Source of the DNA: Bacteroidales bacterium
GTDB taxonomy: Bacteria > Bacteroidota > Bacteroidia > Bacteroidales > UBA932
Assembly (NCBI GenBank): GCA_017480345.1
Contig: JAFVAU010000016.1
Span: forward strand, 84,464-148,463
Direction: 5' to 3'
Length of the DNA stretch: 64,000 nt
Shown here in pieces: positions 50,387-58,991 of the stretch (position 1 is the stretch's first letter; each line of letters opens with the position of its first letter). A program made the translations under genes and the position numbers. Below the pieces are notes generated by a model. The model worked only from the letters and a program-made list of their open reading frames with translations, was not told the DNA's origin and searched no databases.

Positions 50387-53180
50387 GGGCCATTAGGAGA
50401 TTACGGTAACTCACGGTGGAACGCTGGTCATACAGGGTATTCCAGGTTCCGGAGAACTGGATGGCAAGGTTATGGGTGACTGCCCACGAAGCCGTGAACG
50501 CCGCAAAGGAGTTCAGGTTGTTGAAGGCAGCGGAATTCTGATAATAATTGAGGAACTGGATTTCGGGAGCCGTACCGGCGCCGGCCTGCGCCTCCACATA
50601 CGATTTTCCGCCCTCGAACGGGTAGAAGCGGAGACGGGCCGATCCGTTTACAAACCAGACATTGTACACCGTACCGCCCATCACCTTGGCTCCCACATAG
50701 ATGTGGCTGCCGGTATGGCTTGCGCCCAAGGAAGCCGCATACATTTTGTTGTGGTCCAGCAGATAGCGGAAATTCAGGCCCAGTTCCGTATCCCAGTCGT
50801 TCTTCCAGTGAACGGTACCGCTGAGGTCTCCACCCGCAATGGGGAAATAACGGGTGCCGAAGGAGCCGCCCAGCTTGAGGCTGAACACGGTCCCGAAATG
50901 ATGGGTCCAGGAAGTGAGGAACTGAAGGCCGCGTCCGCCGGCCGATGTGTACATGAGCAGGTCCTGGTCGTATTCCGCATCGCGGCCGGTAAAGTTGATG
51001 CGGGAAGAGAATTCATCGCGCTTCCAGTTGTGGTCGTAGCCCACGGAGGCAATCACCATGAGCTGGGAGGCGTTGGTAAAGCGGAACACATCCACGCCGG
51101 CATCCACCGTATTGTGCAGCGTACGGGCCCTCAAGGCATTCATGTGGGCCTTGTACTCCTTTTCTTCCAGCAGGGATGGCTGGTACTTGCTCTGATACAC
51201 ATAGGCAGAATCCCACTCGTGGTTCTTCTCGAACACCAGACCGCGGGTGTAACGCACGGCCGGGTCCAAGGGCCGGACGGCCAGGGCCCGGTCCAGCACA
51301 TCCCGGGCCTGCCGAAACTTCTTTTCCTTGATCAATTTTCCGGCATAACTGTCGGAGACGGCGGCAAAGCTGCGCTGAAGGTCCTCATCGGCCGGGAAAT
51401 CGGTCAGGTAAGGGAGCAGGAGGTCGATGGCTTCCGCGTCCCTCCCCTGCGCCGCATAGATGGAAGCGGCCTTGATGGGGAACACCAGGTCTCCGGGATA
51501 AGCGTTCATGCCGCGGAGGGCGAAGGGAAGCGGGTCATCGGCCGTCCGGAGGGAATAATACAGGGCCCAATAGTCCTTGGGGTCCATCTGCAGGATGTTT
51601 TCACAAACGGGATGCAGGCCTGTCAGGGCACCGCTTTGCAATTTCTCTTTCAAATAAGGATAGGCCGTCTCCTTGTATGCGCCCGAGAGCATCTGGCGGG
51701 ACAGCGTATCCGTCGCATCCGCATAAGAGGCATACAGGGACTGGAGGGCGGTCTCGGGCTTGCCCTGCTTCACCAGCAGGGAGGCATAGTCCATGGTCAC
51801 CTGGTACTCAGGGTCTGTCTTCAGCCGCTCGCGGAGCATGACGACGGCCTTTTCCGGCTGTCCGCTTTCCCGGTAGCACACGGCAAGCCGCCTCACGGCC
51901 ACGGTCCTCAGTTCCGGATCCACGGAGCTGCGGCGGACGAATTCCAGCAGCGGGATGGCCTGCGTGTACTGGCTCTCGCCCATGAAATCGGCCGATTCGG
52001 AAATCCGCTGACGGCTGACGGCCAGGTTGAGGTCGTAGTCGTCGGGGAAAAGACCAAAGCCCGTATTCAGGCTCCGCCGGGCCGATTCGTGCCGACCCTG
52101 GCGGGTGTAAACGTCATGTTCCATCATATACCAGCGGGGAGAATCTCCCTGACGGCGCCGCATCTCCTCGATGTAGTGAATGGCATCGTCGTAATAACCC
52201 CGCTTGACAGACTGGTTCAGCAGATATTGGAGGGATTCCAGGCTGTGGTCCGTGTTGTACGTGCGGGTGTAGAGCTGATAGGCGTCGGCCTCGTTTTCCA
52301 TGCGGGCGCTCTCCGAAAGGAGCTGCTCATACAGCGTCTGCAATTGGGGAGAACGATGCTGGGCCAACTGCCCGCGTACCAGCGAGAGGGCGCCCATGTT
52401 GCGCCCGGTCTCCATCAGGATGTCCGTGGTTTTCTTGATCAGGGGCACATTGCCGGGGTTGGCGCCGATGGCCGCCGTGAGGTTGTCCAGGGCATCGTTC
52501 AGCTTGCCCCGGCGAATCAGGATATTGGCATAGGCCAGCTGATAGTCGGAATCCGTAGGGGTGATGCGGACAATCTCCTTCAGGGCATCCTCGGCCGCCT
52601 GGGAGTCGCCGCTTTCCAGGGCCTGTTGGTAGGTGGTCTCCAACACGTCAAAATAGTCGCTGTTGATGGAGGCGTCGTTGGGGTATATCTGGGCCAGACG
52701 CCTCAGAAGCGTATTGGCCTCCTCGAAGTTGCCCATCTTCTTGTACAGGTCCACCTTCCTGAGCCACAGACCCTTCCAGTACGGGTTCACCTCCAACAGC
52801 TCGTTCACATAACAGACGGCGCTGGAATAGTTTCCGGTGATTTCCTCCACATTCACCAGGAGCGTCTTGGCGTCAATGTAGTGATAATTGATCTGGCAGG
52901 CTTTCACCAGATGATAGCGGGCCTTGTCGTAGTCCTTGCCGTTCCACCAGAATCGGCCGGCCAGATAATGCAGGCCCGCCTCTTCCGGATAATACTCCAG
53001 TCCCTGGTCCAACAGTTCCTTTCCCTTGGCCCAGCGGTGCTGGGAGAAGAGGTTGGAAACCTTCTCCGCGTATTCCGCCGGTGTCTCGCGCCGCGGAAGG
53101 ATACTGCGCTGCCTGTTCTGTGCCGGCAAAGCTGCCGTCAGCAGGAAAAGGGCCCATATGACAAGTTGCAACCTACGCAT
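50361..53180 (-). CDS. TPR-rich outer-membrane export protein with YaiO-like barrel
   Basis: A 939-residue protein. Signal peptide (near LPAQ), then TPR repeats over about residues 35-690, and a C-terminal transmembrane beta-barrel (about 700-939) ending in ITF with an aromatic last residue. This two-part plan, periplasmic TPR plus 16-strand barrel, is that of PgaA and other polysaccharide export porins. It overlaps the GT2 gene by 8 bp upstream and the DUF4838 gene by 26 bp downstream, so all are translated together. Confidence 0.82.
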   Translation of the reverse strand: MRRLQLVIWALFLLTAALPAQNRQRSILPRRETPAEYAEKVSNLFSQHRWAKGKELLDQGLEYYPEEAGLHYLAGRFWWNGKDYDKARYHLVKACQINYHYIDAKTLLVNVEEITGNYSSAVCYVNELLEVNPYWKGLWLRKVDLYKKMGNFEEANTLLRRLAQIYPNDASINSDYFDVLETTYQQALESGDSQAAEDALKEIVRITPTDSDYQLAYANILIRRGKLNDALDNLTAAIGANPGNVPLIKKTTDILMETGRNMGALSLVRGQLAQHRSPQLQTLYEQLLSESARMENEADAYQLYTRTYNTDHSLESLQYLLNQSVKRGYYDDAIHYIEEMRRRQGDSPRWYMMEHDVYTRQGRHESARRSLNTGFGLFPDDYDLNLAVSRQRISESADFMGESQYTQAIPLLEFVRRSSVDPELRTVAVRRLAVCYRESGQPEKAVVMLRERLKTDPEYQVTMDYASLLVKQGKPETALQSLYASYADATDTLSRQMLSGAYKETAYPYLKEKLQSGALTGLHPVCENILQMDPKDYWALYYSLRTADDPLPFALRGMNAYPGDLVFPIKAASIYAAQGRDAEAIDLLLPYLTDFPADEDLQRSFAAVSDSYAGKLIKEKKFRQARDVLDRALAVRPLDPAVRYTRGLVFEKNHEWDSAYVYQSKYQPSLLEEKEYKAHMNALRARTLHNTVDAGVDVFRFTNASQLMVIASVGYDHNWKRDEFSSRINFTGRDAEYDQDLLMYTSAGGRGLQFLTSWTHHFGTVFSLKLGGSFGTRYFPIAGGDLSGTVHWKNDWDTELGLNFRYLLDHNKMYAASLGASHTGSHIYVGAKVMGGTVYNVWFVNGSARLRFYPFEGGKSYVEAQAGAGTAPEIQFLNYYQNSAAFNNLNSFAAFTASWAVTHNLAIQFSGTWNTLYDQRSTVSYRNLLMAHVSVAITF

Positions 53181-54654
53181 CGGGATTCTGGGCTTGGGGG
53201 TGCTGCTGAGGCTGCGGATTCGCCAGGGGCTTACGCTGCTGCACGCCCTTCCGGGTCATGTTGCCCCATACCATCTGTGTACCCCAAATGTGCTTCCAGT
53301 ATCCGCGGAGGCTGAAAAAGACATTGATGGGATGGTAAACGACAGGCTCCAGCAAAGATGCCAGCACGAACCACAGGTAATCCCGCTTTTTCTTGAAAGC
53401 GGTTCCCACCCAGGTGTCATACGAAATGAGTACCATGGTCAGGAGCTGGGCAAAGATATACAGGCCCAGGAAAGCTATCCAAATGGTGGAATAGTTGATG
53501 CCCCCCCGCATGAAAAGGTAAATCACCATCAGGTAGCCGGAGAACTCAATGACCGGGGCCGTCAGCTCGAAAATCATAATATACGGCAGGGTGAGCATAC
53601 CGTAACGGCGGTAGTTGCGGTTCCACACCATGTCGTGATGGACCGTGAAGAACTGCAGCAGGCCGCGTCCCCAACGTGTGCGCTGGCGGTTGAGCACCTT
53701 GAAGTTGGGCGGGCCCTCCGTCCAGCAGCAAGTCTCGGGAATCTGCACCACGCGATAATCCTCACCGGTATCACACATATAGCGGACCATACGGGCCACC
53801 ATGTCCATATCCTCCGCAAACGAGTCTCCGTCATAACCGCCGGCCTTAATCACAATCTCCCGGTCAAACATGCCAAAACCGCCGGAAACATTCTGCAGGG
53901 CATTGATACGGGCCAGGGCCGTCTTGCCAATCAGGAAAGAGCGGGTATACTCCAAATCCTGGAAAAGCGGAATCAGGCTGTGCGGCGGATGGGTCTCCAC
54001 CATCTTTCCCTCTTCCACCACGCTGCCGTTGCTCATGCGCATGGAGGCGCTGACGGCAATAACCCTGCGGGTGGAAGACATGGTGGGCCAGATAATCCGG
54101 TACAGGGCATACTTGTCCAGCACGCAGTCCACATCCGTGCAAACGAAAAATTTATTGGTCACCACGTTCACCCCGGCGTTGGAAGCATCGGCCTTGGTTC
54201 CGCCATTTACCTTGTCCACAACGGTGAGCCGCTTGAAGGCAGGGTTGTCGCTCCGGGTCTTGTACAGGCCGCGGAAAGGCTTGGTCTTGATTTTCTCCAC
54301 ATACGCATAGGGCACCTTGACCAAGTCGAAATTCTCGATGAGCAGTTCCAGCGTCTTATCTTTGGAGCCGTCATTCACAATCACCACCTCGAAGTCCGGA
54401 TAGTCCAGGCTCAGAAGGGATTTCACATTGGTGATAACCGTCTTCTCCTCATTATAGGCAGGGGCCACAATGGAGATTCCCGGGGTATAGGGCGATTTCT
54501 TGAGCTCGTCTATGGTATAGGCGTCATCGTGATAGGTATAATGCTTCCGGTGCTCCAAGAAGGCCAGTACAGCCATGGCCACATAACTGAGCAGCACCGC
54601 AGCGGAATACACCACCACGAAATAATTGAAGAAATAGTCTATCCACTCAGGCAT
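53173..54654 (-). CDS. Processive GT2 glycosyltransferase (polysaccharide synthase)
   Basis: A 493-residue membrane synthase. One N-terminal membrane segment, a GT-A domain with PAYNEEKTV, VNDGSKD, the CTDVDC DxD site, EDMDM and QRTRW, then three or four C-terminal membrane segments and a Gln/Pro-rich tail. The Q-x-x-R-W motif marks processive synthases such as PgaC, hyaluronan and cellulose synthases. It would make and pass a polymer across the inner membrane. The sugar cannot be told from sequence. Confidence 0.87.
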   Translation of the reverse strand: MPEWIDYFFNYFVVVYSAAVLLSYVAMAVLAFLEHRKHYTYHDDAYTIDELKKSPYTPGISIVAPAYNEEKTVITNVKSLLSLDYPDFEVVIVNDGSKDKTLELLIENFDLVKVPYAYVEKIKTKPFRGLYKTRSDNPAFKRLTVVDKVNGGTKADASNAGVNVVTNKFFVCTDVDCVLDKYALYRIIWPTMSSTRRVIAVSASMRMSNGSVVEEGKMVETHPPHSLIPLFQDLEYTRSFLIGKTALARINALQNVSGGFGMFDREIVIKAGGYDGDSFAEDMDMVARMVRYMCDTGEDYRVVQIPETCCWTEGPPNFKVLNRQRTRWGRGLLQFFTVHHDMVWNRNYRRYGMLTLPYIMIFELTAPVIEFSGYLMVIYLFMRGGINYSTIWIAFLGLYIFAQLLTMVLISYDTWVGTAFKKKRDYLWFVLASLLEPVVYHPINVFFSLRGYWKHIWGTQMVWGNMTRKGVQQRKPLANPQPQQHPQAQNPDA

Positions 54655-55840
54655 ACCGGCTACTGTCTATCAAATCACACTCAATATGGGCGAAATAAGG
54701 CTGATACTCCTCACTCGTCTTTTCCTTCAATTGATAAAAAGCCTTCCGCCCCATTTCCCCGTAACGGTAGATAACACGCAGCAGAATCATCCGGGTAACG
54801 TAATCCGTCGTCTGAAGGAAGTCATCCACCAGGAACTTGAGAATCTCCTTATTCCCGGAGCCGATGGCGCCCATGGCCTCGGCCAAAACCTGGCGCTCGG
54901 TAAAGGACGCGCTCAGATAGCGGCGACAAAATTCCTTTTCCGCCGGCACATACTCCAACTCTCCCAGGCAACGGATGATGGCGCAGGAAAACGCCTCGTC
55001 CCGGCTGGCCTGAAGCATGGAGAGCAGTTCCGCACAATCTTCCTTCCGCCCGAACAGGCGAATCTCATTGACGGCAAAAATGCGAAGTTCCTCGTTCAGG
55101 GGCACCCGGTTGCACCAGCGAATGAAGTTGGGCATGGCCAGGCCGTTCTCATTTCTGTAAACCAGCACGTTGTGGTATTTGACCACCATCTCGTCGGTAA
55201 ACAGCAGGTTGGGGTCTTCCTCCAACACCTTGAAAGGATAGGAGGTCCCGAAACGGGCGGCATGCAGGCGGGCGTGCATTTGCAATTTCCGGTCTTTGGT
55301 AAAGAGGTATCGGGAGGCGACGGCTTCTTTCAGGTTGGCATCCAAGTCGGCCACATCCTTGAAGCCCTGCACACGCTTTCGGGTAGAACCGGAAAGGATT
55401 TGGGATTCAAAATAGGCCGGCATCTTGAGCACCTGCAGCAGACGCAGCCAGTTGGGCCGGCTGATCCGATCTCCCAGGCTCTGTTTCAGTTCCAGGAGAG
55501 TGGGAATGAAGCTCCGGCAATGCCGCTCCTTCATCTTGTAGTTCTTGGGAAGTTCCAGGATGGAGCCAACCTCCGCCAGTTCCAGCGTCCGCTCAGAGAG
55601 CACAATCTCCCGCATCCGCTCCCAGTAACGCCTGCTGTTATGGCGGGCCGTTCGCTCAAAACGGTAATGAGACAAGGTCCGGAACGCATTTCCCAGCACA
55701 ACCAGCACCAGCAGGAGCAAGCAGATGGCGCCGAAGACAAACCAAGCCCGTACCACCGGCGGATATTCCGCCAGACGGTAGTACATGATCAGTATGTAAT
55801 ACTTCCAGTAGGCGTACCTGCTGAGGGTATAATACTCCAT
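54647..55840 (-). CDS. HEAT-repeat membrane protein of the exopolysaccharide operon
   Basis: A 397-residue protein with one membrane helix (about residues 29-50) and a cytoplasmic helical-repeat domain (about 70-390; for example ELRIFAVNEIRLFGRK and FSCAIIRCLGELEYVPA). It overlaps the GT2 gene by 8 bp. HEAT proteins scaffold complexes, so it may hold or regulate the synthase. First gene of the five-gene run; no strong promoter was found in the 84 bp before it. Confidence 0.7.
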   Translation of the reverse strand: MEYYTLSRYAYWKYYILIMYYRLAEYPPVVRAWFVFGAICLLLLVLVVLGNAFRTLSHYRFERTARHNSRRYWERMREIVLSERTLELAEVGSILELPKNYKMKERHCRSFIPTLLELKQSLGDRISRPNWLRLLQVLKMPAYFESQILSGSTRKRVQGFKDVADLDANLKEAVASRYLFTKDRKLQMHARLHAARFGTSYPFKVLEEDPNLLFTDEMVVKYHNVLVYRNENGLAMPNFIRWCNRVPLNEELRIFAVNEIRLFGRKEDCAELLSMLQASRDEAFSCAIIRCLGELEYVPAEKEFCRRYLSASFTERQVLAEAMGAIGSGNKEILKFLVDDFLQTTDYVTRMILLRVIYRYGEMGRKAFYQLKEKTSEEYQPYFAHIECDLIDSSRYA

Positions 55841-55869
55841 TTACTTGCTCTTTCTTTTTGGCCACGCAA

Positions 55870-55899
55870 CCCTCACGCCGGTTTACGCCGGCATGAGGG
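55870..55899. repeat. REP-like hairpin between LruC and HEAT genes
   Basis: A 12 bp stem with one mismatch (ccctcacgccgg with ccggcatgaggg) and 6-base loop. Weaker pairing extends on both sides. No T-run follows on the minus strand. It separates the LruC-domain gene from the exopolysaccharide operon. Confidence 0.5.
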
Positions 55900-55924
55900 C
55901 AACGTGAAAAAGGATGGATTTATG

Positions 55925-58000
55925 CTACCACCAGCAGGTTAGCAGCACGCCATCCACATCCGTCTTGTACCAGTCTTCGTGCACCGTTCCGTTGGACTTC
56001 ACCCATTCCTCGTAATGAGGATAGGCCTTGCCGAAGAACTGTTTCTCCCAGACATGCTTGGTGAGCGTGGGGCACTTGAAGGCCCACACCAGGCCGGTCT
56101 TGCTCATGTAAGGCTCGGAAGCATCCAGGTCTGCATTTTTCAGGGCCACATTGGCTTCGAAAATGTCCTTATAGGTGTACTCGTAGCGGGAGTCGAAGCC
56201 CTTCACGGAGAAGTCGGCCGGACGGTAGCCCTTCAGGTGAATGGGAACGTAGTTGTCCTTTTCCTTTTCAACGCCGCCTTCCTGCATCTTGATGCGGCCG
56301 TTCTTGGCCACGATGTAGAAGTTCTGGTCTGTGGTGTTAACCACAGCCTCAATCATGTTGCGAAGGCTCTTCTGGCTCTCCTCCGGGGTCATGTCGGCAC
56401 GGGGTTTCATCTTGTAGATGACCGTGTAGGTGTACAGGCCACCGGCCACATTCACATAACCGGGGATGGTGTTGTAGAACACATTGGTCTGAATCTTCTC
56501 CAGTGTGTTGGGAGCAGTATAACGCTCACTCAGTTCCGGGCTGTACTGCTCCGTATGGGCGCCACCCCAGGCTTTGTACTGCTTCAGGGCAGGGTTGAAC
56601 ACATGCTCGGTGTCCTTGCCGTTGTTGCTGTAATAATAGGTGGCCGTGCCTGCACCGCTACCCGTTTCACGATAGCGGAAAATCTGGCCGATCTCCACCA
56701 GCGGACGCAGCGGATCGGTCTCATAGTGGGTGGAATTGCTCTGGACGGCGTTCATGTGGCTGGAATTGGGCAATGACACGCTGTGAGCGTTCTGCCAGCT
56801 GTCCAGGGTCTTGTACTCCTCGATGGACGCCACATACTGCTGGTCGAAGTTCTCCAGGATAAGGCCCACGCGCTCGGCTTTGGAGCCGCCGATGGCACGC
56901 ACATGCATAACCACCTTCACCTGCTCTCTCCAACCCTGGGATTTGAGCTGGGCGTCGGCCACGGTGAGGGCCTCGATGTCGTAATCGATCACAACGTCGT
57001 TGAAGTCGTAGTCGTAGGCGCCCTTGCCCATCTCGTCATAGGGCTTGGTAGGCCAGCTGTCGTCGAACATCACCACACCGCTGGAATGATACATGGTGTA
57101 ATCTTCGTCGGTGGTCACATAAGGAGCGGGTTCCTGCAGTTTCACGGGGACAATGTCCTCGGGAACGTCCGGGATATCCGTAGTTGCGCCATCATCAACG
57201 GCATCATCCACCTGGTTTCCGTTGGGCTGGAAAGCGTTATTCACGCTGCCGCAACCGCAGGCGCAGCCCCAAGGCATGCAATATTCACAGTTGACGCAAC
57301 CGCCGCAATAGCTGTACTTGTAGGAAACGGCAATATGGTCTTCCACGTTGTAGGCATCCGTAAGGACATAACCCTCGGCGCAAACGCCACTCTTTCCATT
57401 GAGCCAGGAATATACATAGGTGTAACGGAGCGTATGGTTGTGCTCGGCATCATACATGACCACATCCTTGGGGTAGGAAGGCGTATTCTGCCATCCGGTA
57501 GACGCATTGTTCATCCAGCCGAAATCCCACGGAACATGAACATAACGGGTCTTGCCAAACTCGCCAAAGGTAATCTTGTCCACGGGGAAGTTTTCCAGGG
57601 TGTACACGGCATCGTCGCCGTCGGCCTTGGTGGCAGCGTCAAACACCTTGTAATAAACGCTTACCTGGTAAGAGGCGGAAGCCTCGAACAGGAGTTTCAC
57701 CGTACCGAAGGGCTCCACGTCCCTGCCACCGGTGGGATCGGCCACCTCGGGTTTGACTTTCTGGGCCACGGTCTTGACGGAGCCGTCTGTTCCTTTGTAC
57801 TCAATGTACACCACCTCCGTTCCGGCCGGAACGGACATTTCCGCGTAGCTGTAGTAACCCGTAGGGGTTGCACCGCCAAACAGGTCACGAACTTCTTCGG
57901 GAACGTAGGGAGTTTCCGGAGTCTCGACGGTCTTCTTGCAGGATGTCATCGCAAGGATGGCACAGAGCAAAGACAATCCACTAAAAAGAATTTTTCTCAT
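55925..58000 (-). CDS. LruC-domain surface lipoprotein with a cysteine cluster
   Basis: A 691-residue lipoprotein (lipobox MTSC, Cys21). The motif AYDYDFNDVVIDY (about residues 328-340) defines LruC-domain proteins, secreted proteins described from Leptospira and common in Bacteroidetes. Just before it, residues 232-250 hold seven cysteines spaced CxxCxxCxxCx4CxCxC, and an Asp-rich stretch follows. Function unknown; adhesion or matrix binding is plausible. It lies between the bactofilin pair and the exopolysaccharide operon, 30 bp after the second bactofilin gene. Confidence 0.8.
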   Translation of the reverse strand: MRKILFSGLSLLCAILAMTSCKKTVETPETPYVPEEVRDLFGGATPTGYYSYAEMSVPAGTEVVYIEYKGTDGSVKTVAQKVKPEVADPTGGRDVEPFGTVKLLFEASASYQVSVYYKVFDAATKADGDDAVYTLENFPVDKITFGEFGKTRYVHVPWDFGWMNNASTGWQNTPSYPKDVVMYDAEHNHTLRYTYVYSWLNGKSGVCAEGYVLTDAYNVEDHIAVSYKYSYCGGCVNCEYCMPWGCACGCGSVNNAFQPNGNQVDDAVDDGATTDIPDVPEDIVPVKLQEPAPYVTTDEDYTMYHSSGVVMFDDSWPTKPYDEMGKGAYDYDFNDVVIDYDIEALTVADAQLKSQGWREQVKVVMHVRAIGGSKAERVGLILENFDQQYVASIEEYKTLDSWQNAHSVSLPNSSHMNAVQSNSTHYETDPLRPLVEIGQIFRYRETGSGAGTATYYYSNNGKDTEHVFNPALKQYKAWGGAHTEQYSPELSERYTAPNTLEKIQTNVFYNTIPGYVNVAGGLYTYTVIYKMKPRADMTPEESQKSLRNMIEAVVNTTDQNFYIVAKNGRIKMQEGGVEKEKDNYVPIHLKGYRPADFSVKGFDSRYEYTYKDIFEANVALKNADLDASEPYMSKTGLVWAFKCPTLTKHVWEKQFFGKAYPHYEEWVKSNGTVHEDWYKTDVDGVLLTCWW

Positions 58001-58030
58001 AGTTTATTAAAATAAAACAATATATTCAGC

Positions 58031-58552
58031 TTATTCTGCCGCAGCGGCCGCAGGAGCCGGAGCTGCTTCCTTGGCCGGTTTTCCCAGCAGGGAAGACATG
58101 GGGGCCGATACCTTGTTGAAGGCGGCCTCGTCAATCACCTGGCACTTTCCGGTGAAGCGGGCGTCCAGTTCCACCTGGAAGCGCTGGAAATAAAGGTCTC
58201 CGTTCACCGTGCAGCCGGCCTTCAGGGAAAGGGTGTCTTTCACATAGAAATTACCACCCAGCATGGTGCCGTTGAAATCAATGTAGCTGGCGAAGATATC
58301 ACCTTTCACCACAGCCTTTTCACCCACCACCACGCGGGCACGGGAATACAGGCGGCCCTCGAAGGTGCCGTCAATGCGGATGTCATTAAGGGTGGCCATG
58401 TCGCCGGAGAACTTGGCACCGGCCGCTATACGGTTGACATCGTTTACGTTAACATTATTTGCCATAATCGTGCGGTTCGTTTTTGTTTCGGTTGTATTCT
58501 GCTTGGGGGAAGAATCTTCCACTTCCCTGTTGTTATTACCCCAAAGTGCCAT
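58031..58552 (-). CDS. Bactofilin (polymer-forming cytoskeletal protein), copy 2
   Basis: A 173-residue bactofilin. The right-handed beta-helix core spans about residues 40-145 (DIRIDGTFEGRLYSRARVVV-like repeats). The first 30 residues, before an internal Met-Ala-Asn-Asn start, are polar and may be a disordered tail; the internal ATG at 58465 matches the start of its paralogue and is an alternative. The C-terminal tail is Ala/Pro-rich. Bactofilins polymerise without nucleotide and shape cells or place envelope enzymes. Confidence 0.9.
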   Translation of the reverse strand: MALWGNNNREVEDSSPKQNTTETKTNRTIMANNVNVNDVNRIAAGAKFSGDMATLNDIRIDGTFEGRLYSRARVVVGEKAVVKGDIFASYIDFNGTMLGGNFYVKDTLSLKAGCTVNGDLYFQRFQVELDARFTGKCQVIDEAAFNKVSAPMSSLLGKPAKEAAPAPAAAAAE

Positions 58553-58554
58553 TC

Positions 58555-58962
58555 TTACTTCTCTTTTACAGGAGCGGCCGGTTTTTCTGCCGAAGCCTTG
58601 GAAGCCACTTTTTCAAATTCACCGTCCGTAAGAACGCGGAGATTACCATTCACCTTGGCATCCAGATCTACCTGCAGGCGCTTGAAACGGAGGTCTCCGT
58701 CCACGGTGCAGCCGGCCTTCAGGGAAAGCGTATCGGCCACATAAACCGCACCCTTGGACATGGTTCCGCTGAAGTCTACGTTGTTGCAGATGACATCGCC
58801 GTTCACAACGGCCTTCTCACCCACCACAAGGCGTCCCTTGGAGTTGATGGTGCCGTCAAATTCACCGTCGATGCGAATGTCATTGGAGGAAGTGATTTCT
58901 CCTTTGAAAACGGTTCCCGCAGAGATGCGGCTAACCTCATTCATGTTAACATTGTTGTCCAT
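58555..58962 (-). CDS. Bactofilin, copy 1
   Basis: A 135-residue bactofilin with core SNDIRIDGEFDGTINSKGRL and following beta-helix turns. It is 2 bp before its paralogue and 29 bp after secA. The pair shares the opening NNVNxNxVxRIxAG, so it arose by tandem duplication. A mixed filament of the two proteins is likely. Confidence 0.92.
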   Translation of the reverse strand: MDNNVNMNEVSRISAGTVFKGEITSSNDIRIDGEFDGTINSKGRLVVGEKAVVNGDVICNNVDFSGTMSKGAVYVADTLSLKAGCTVDGDLRFKRLQVDLDAKVNGNLRVLTDGEFEKVASKASAEKPAAPVKEK

Positions 58963-58991
58963 ACGTATGTGTCATTAAAAGTTATTATCCG

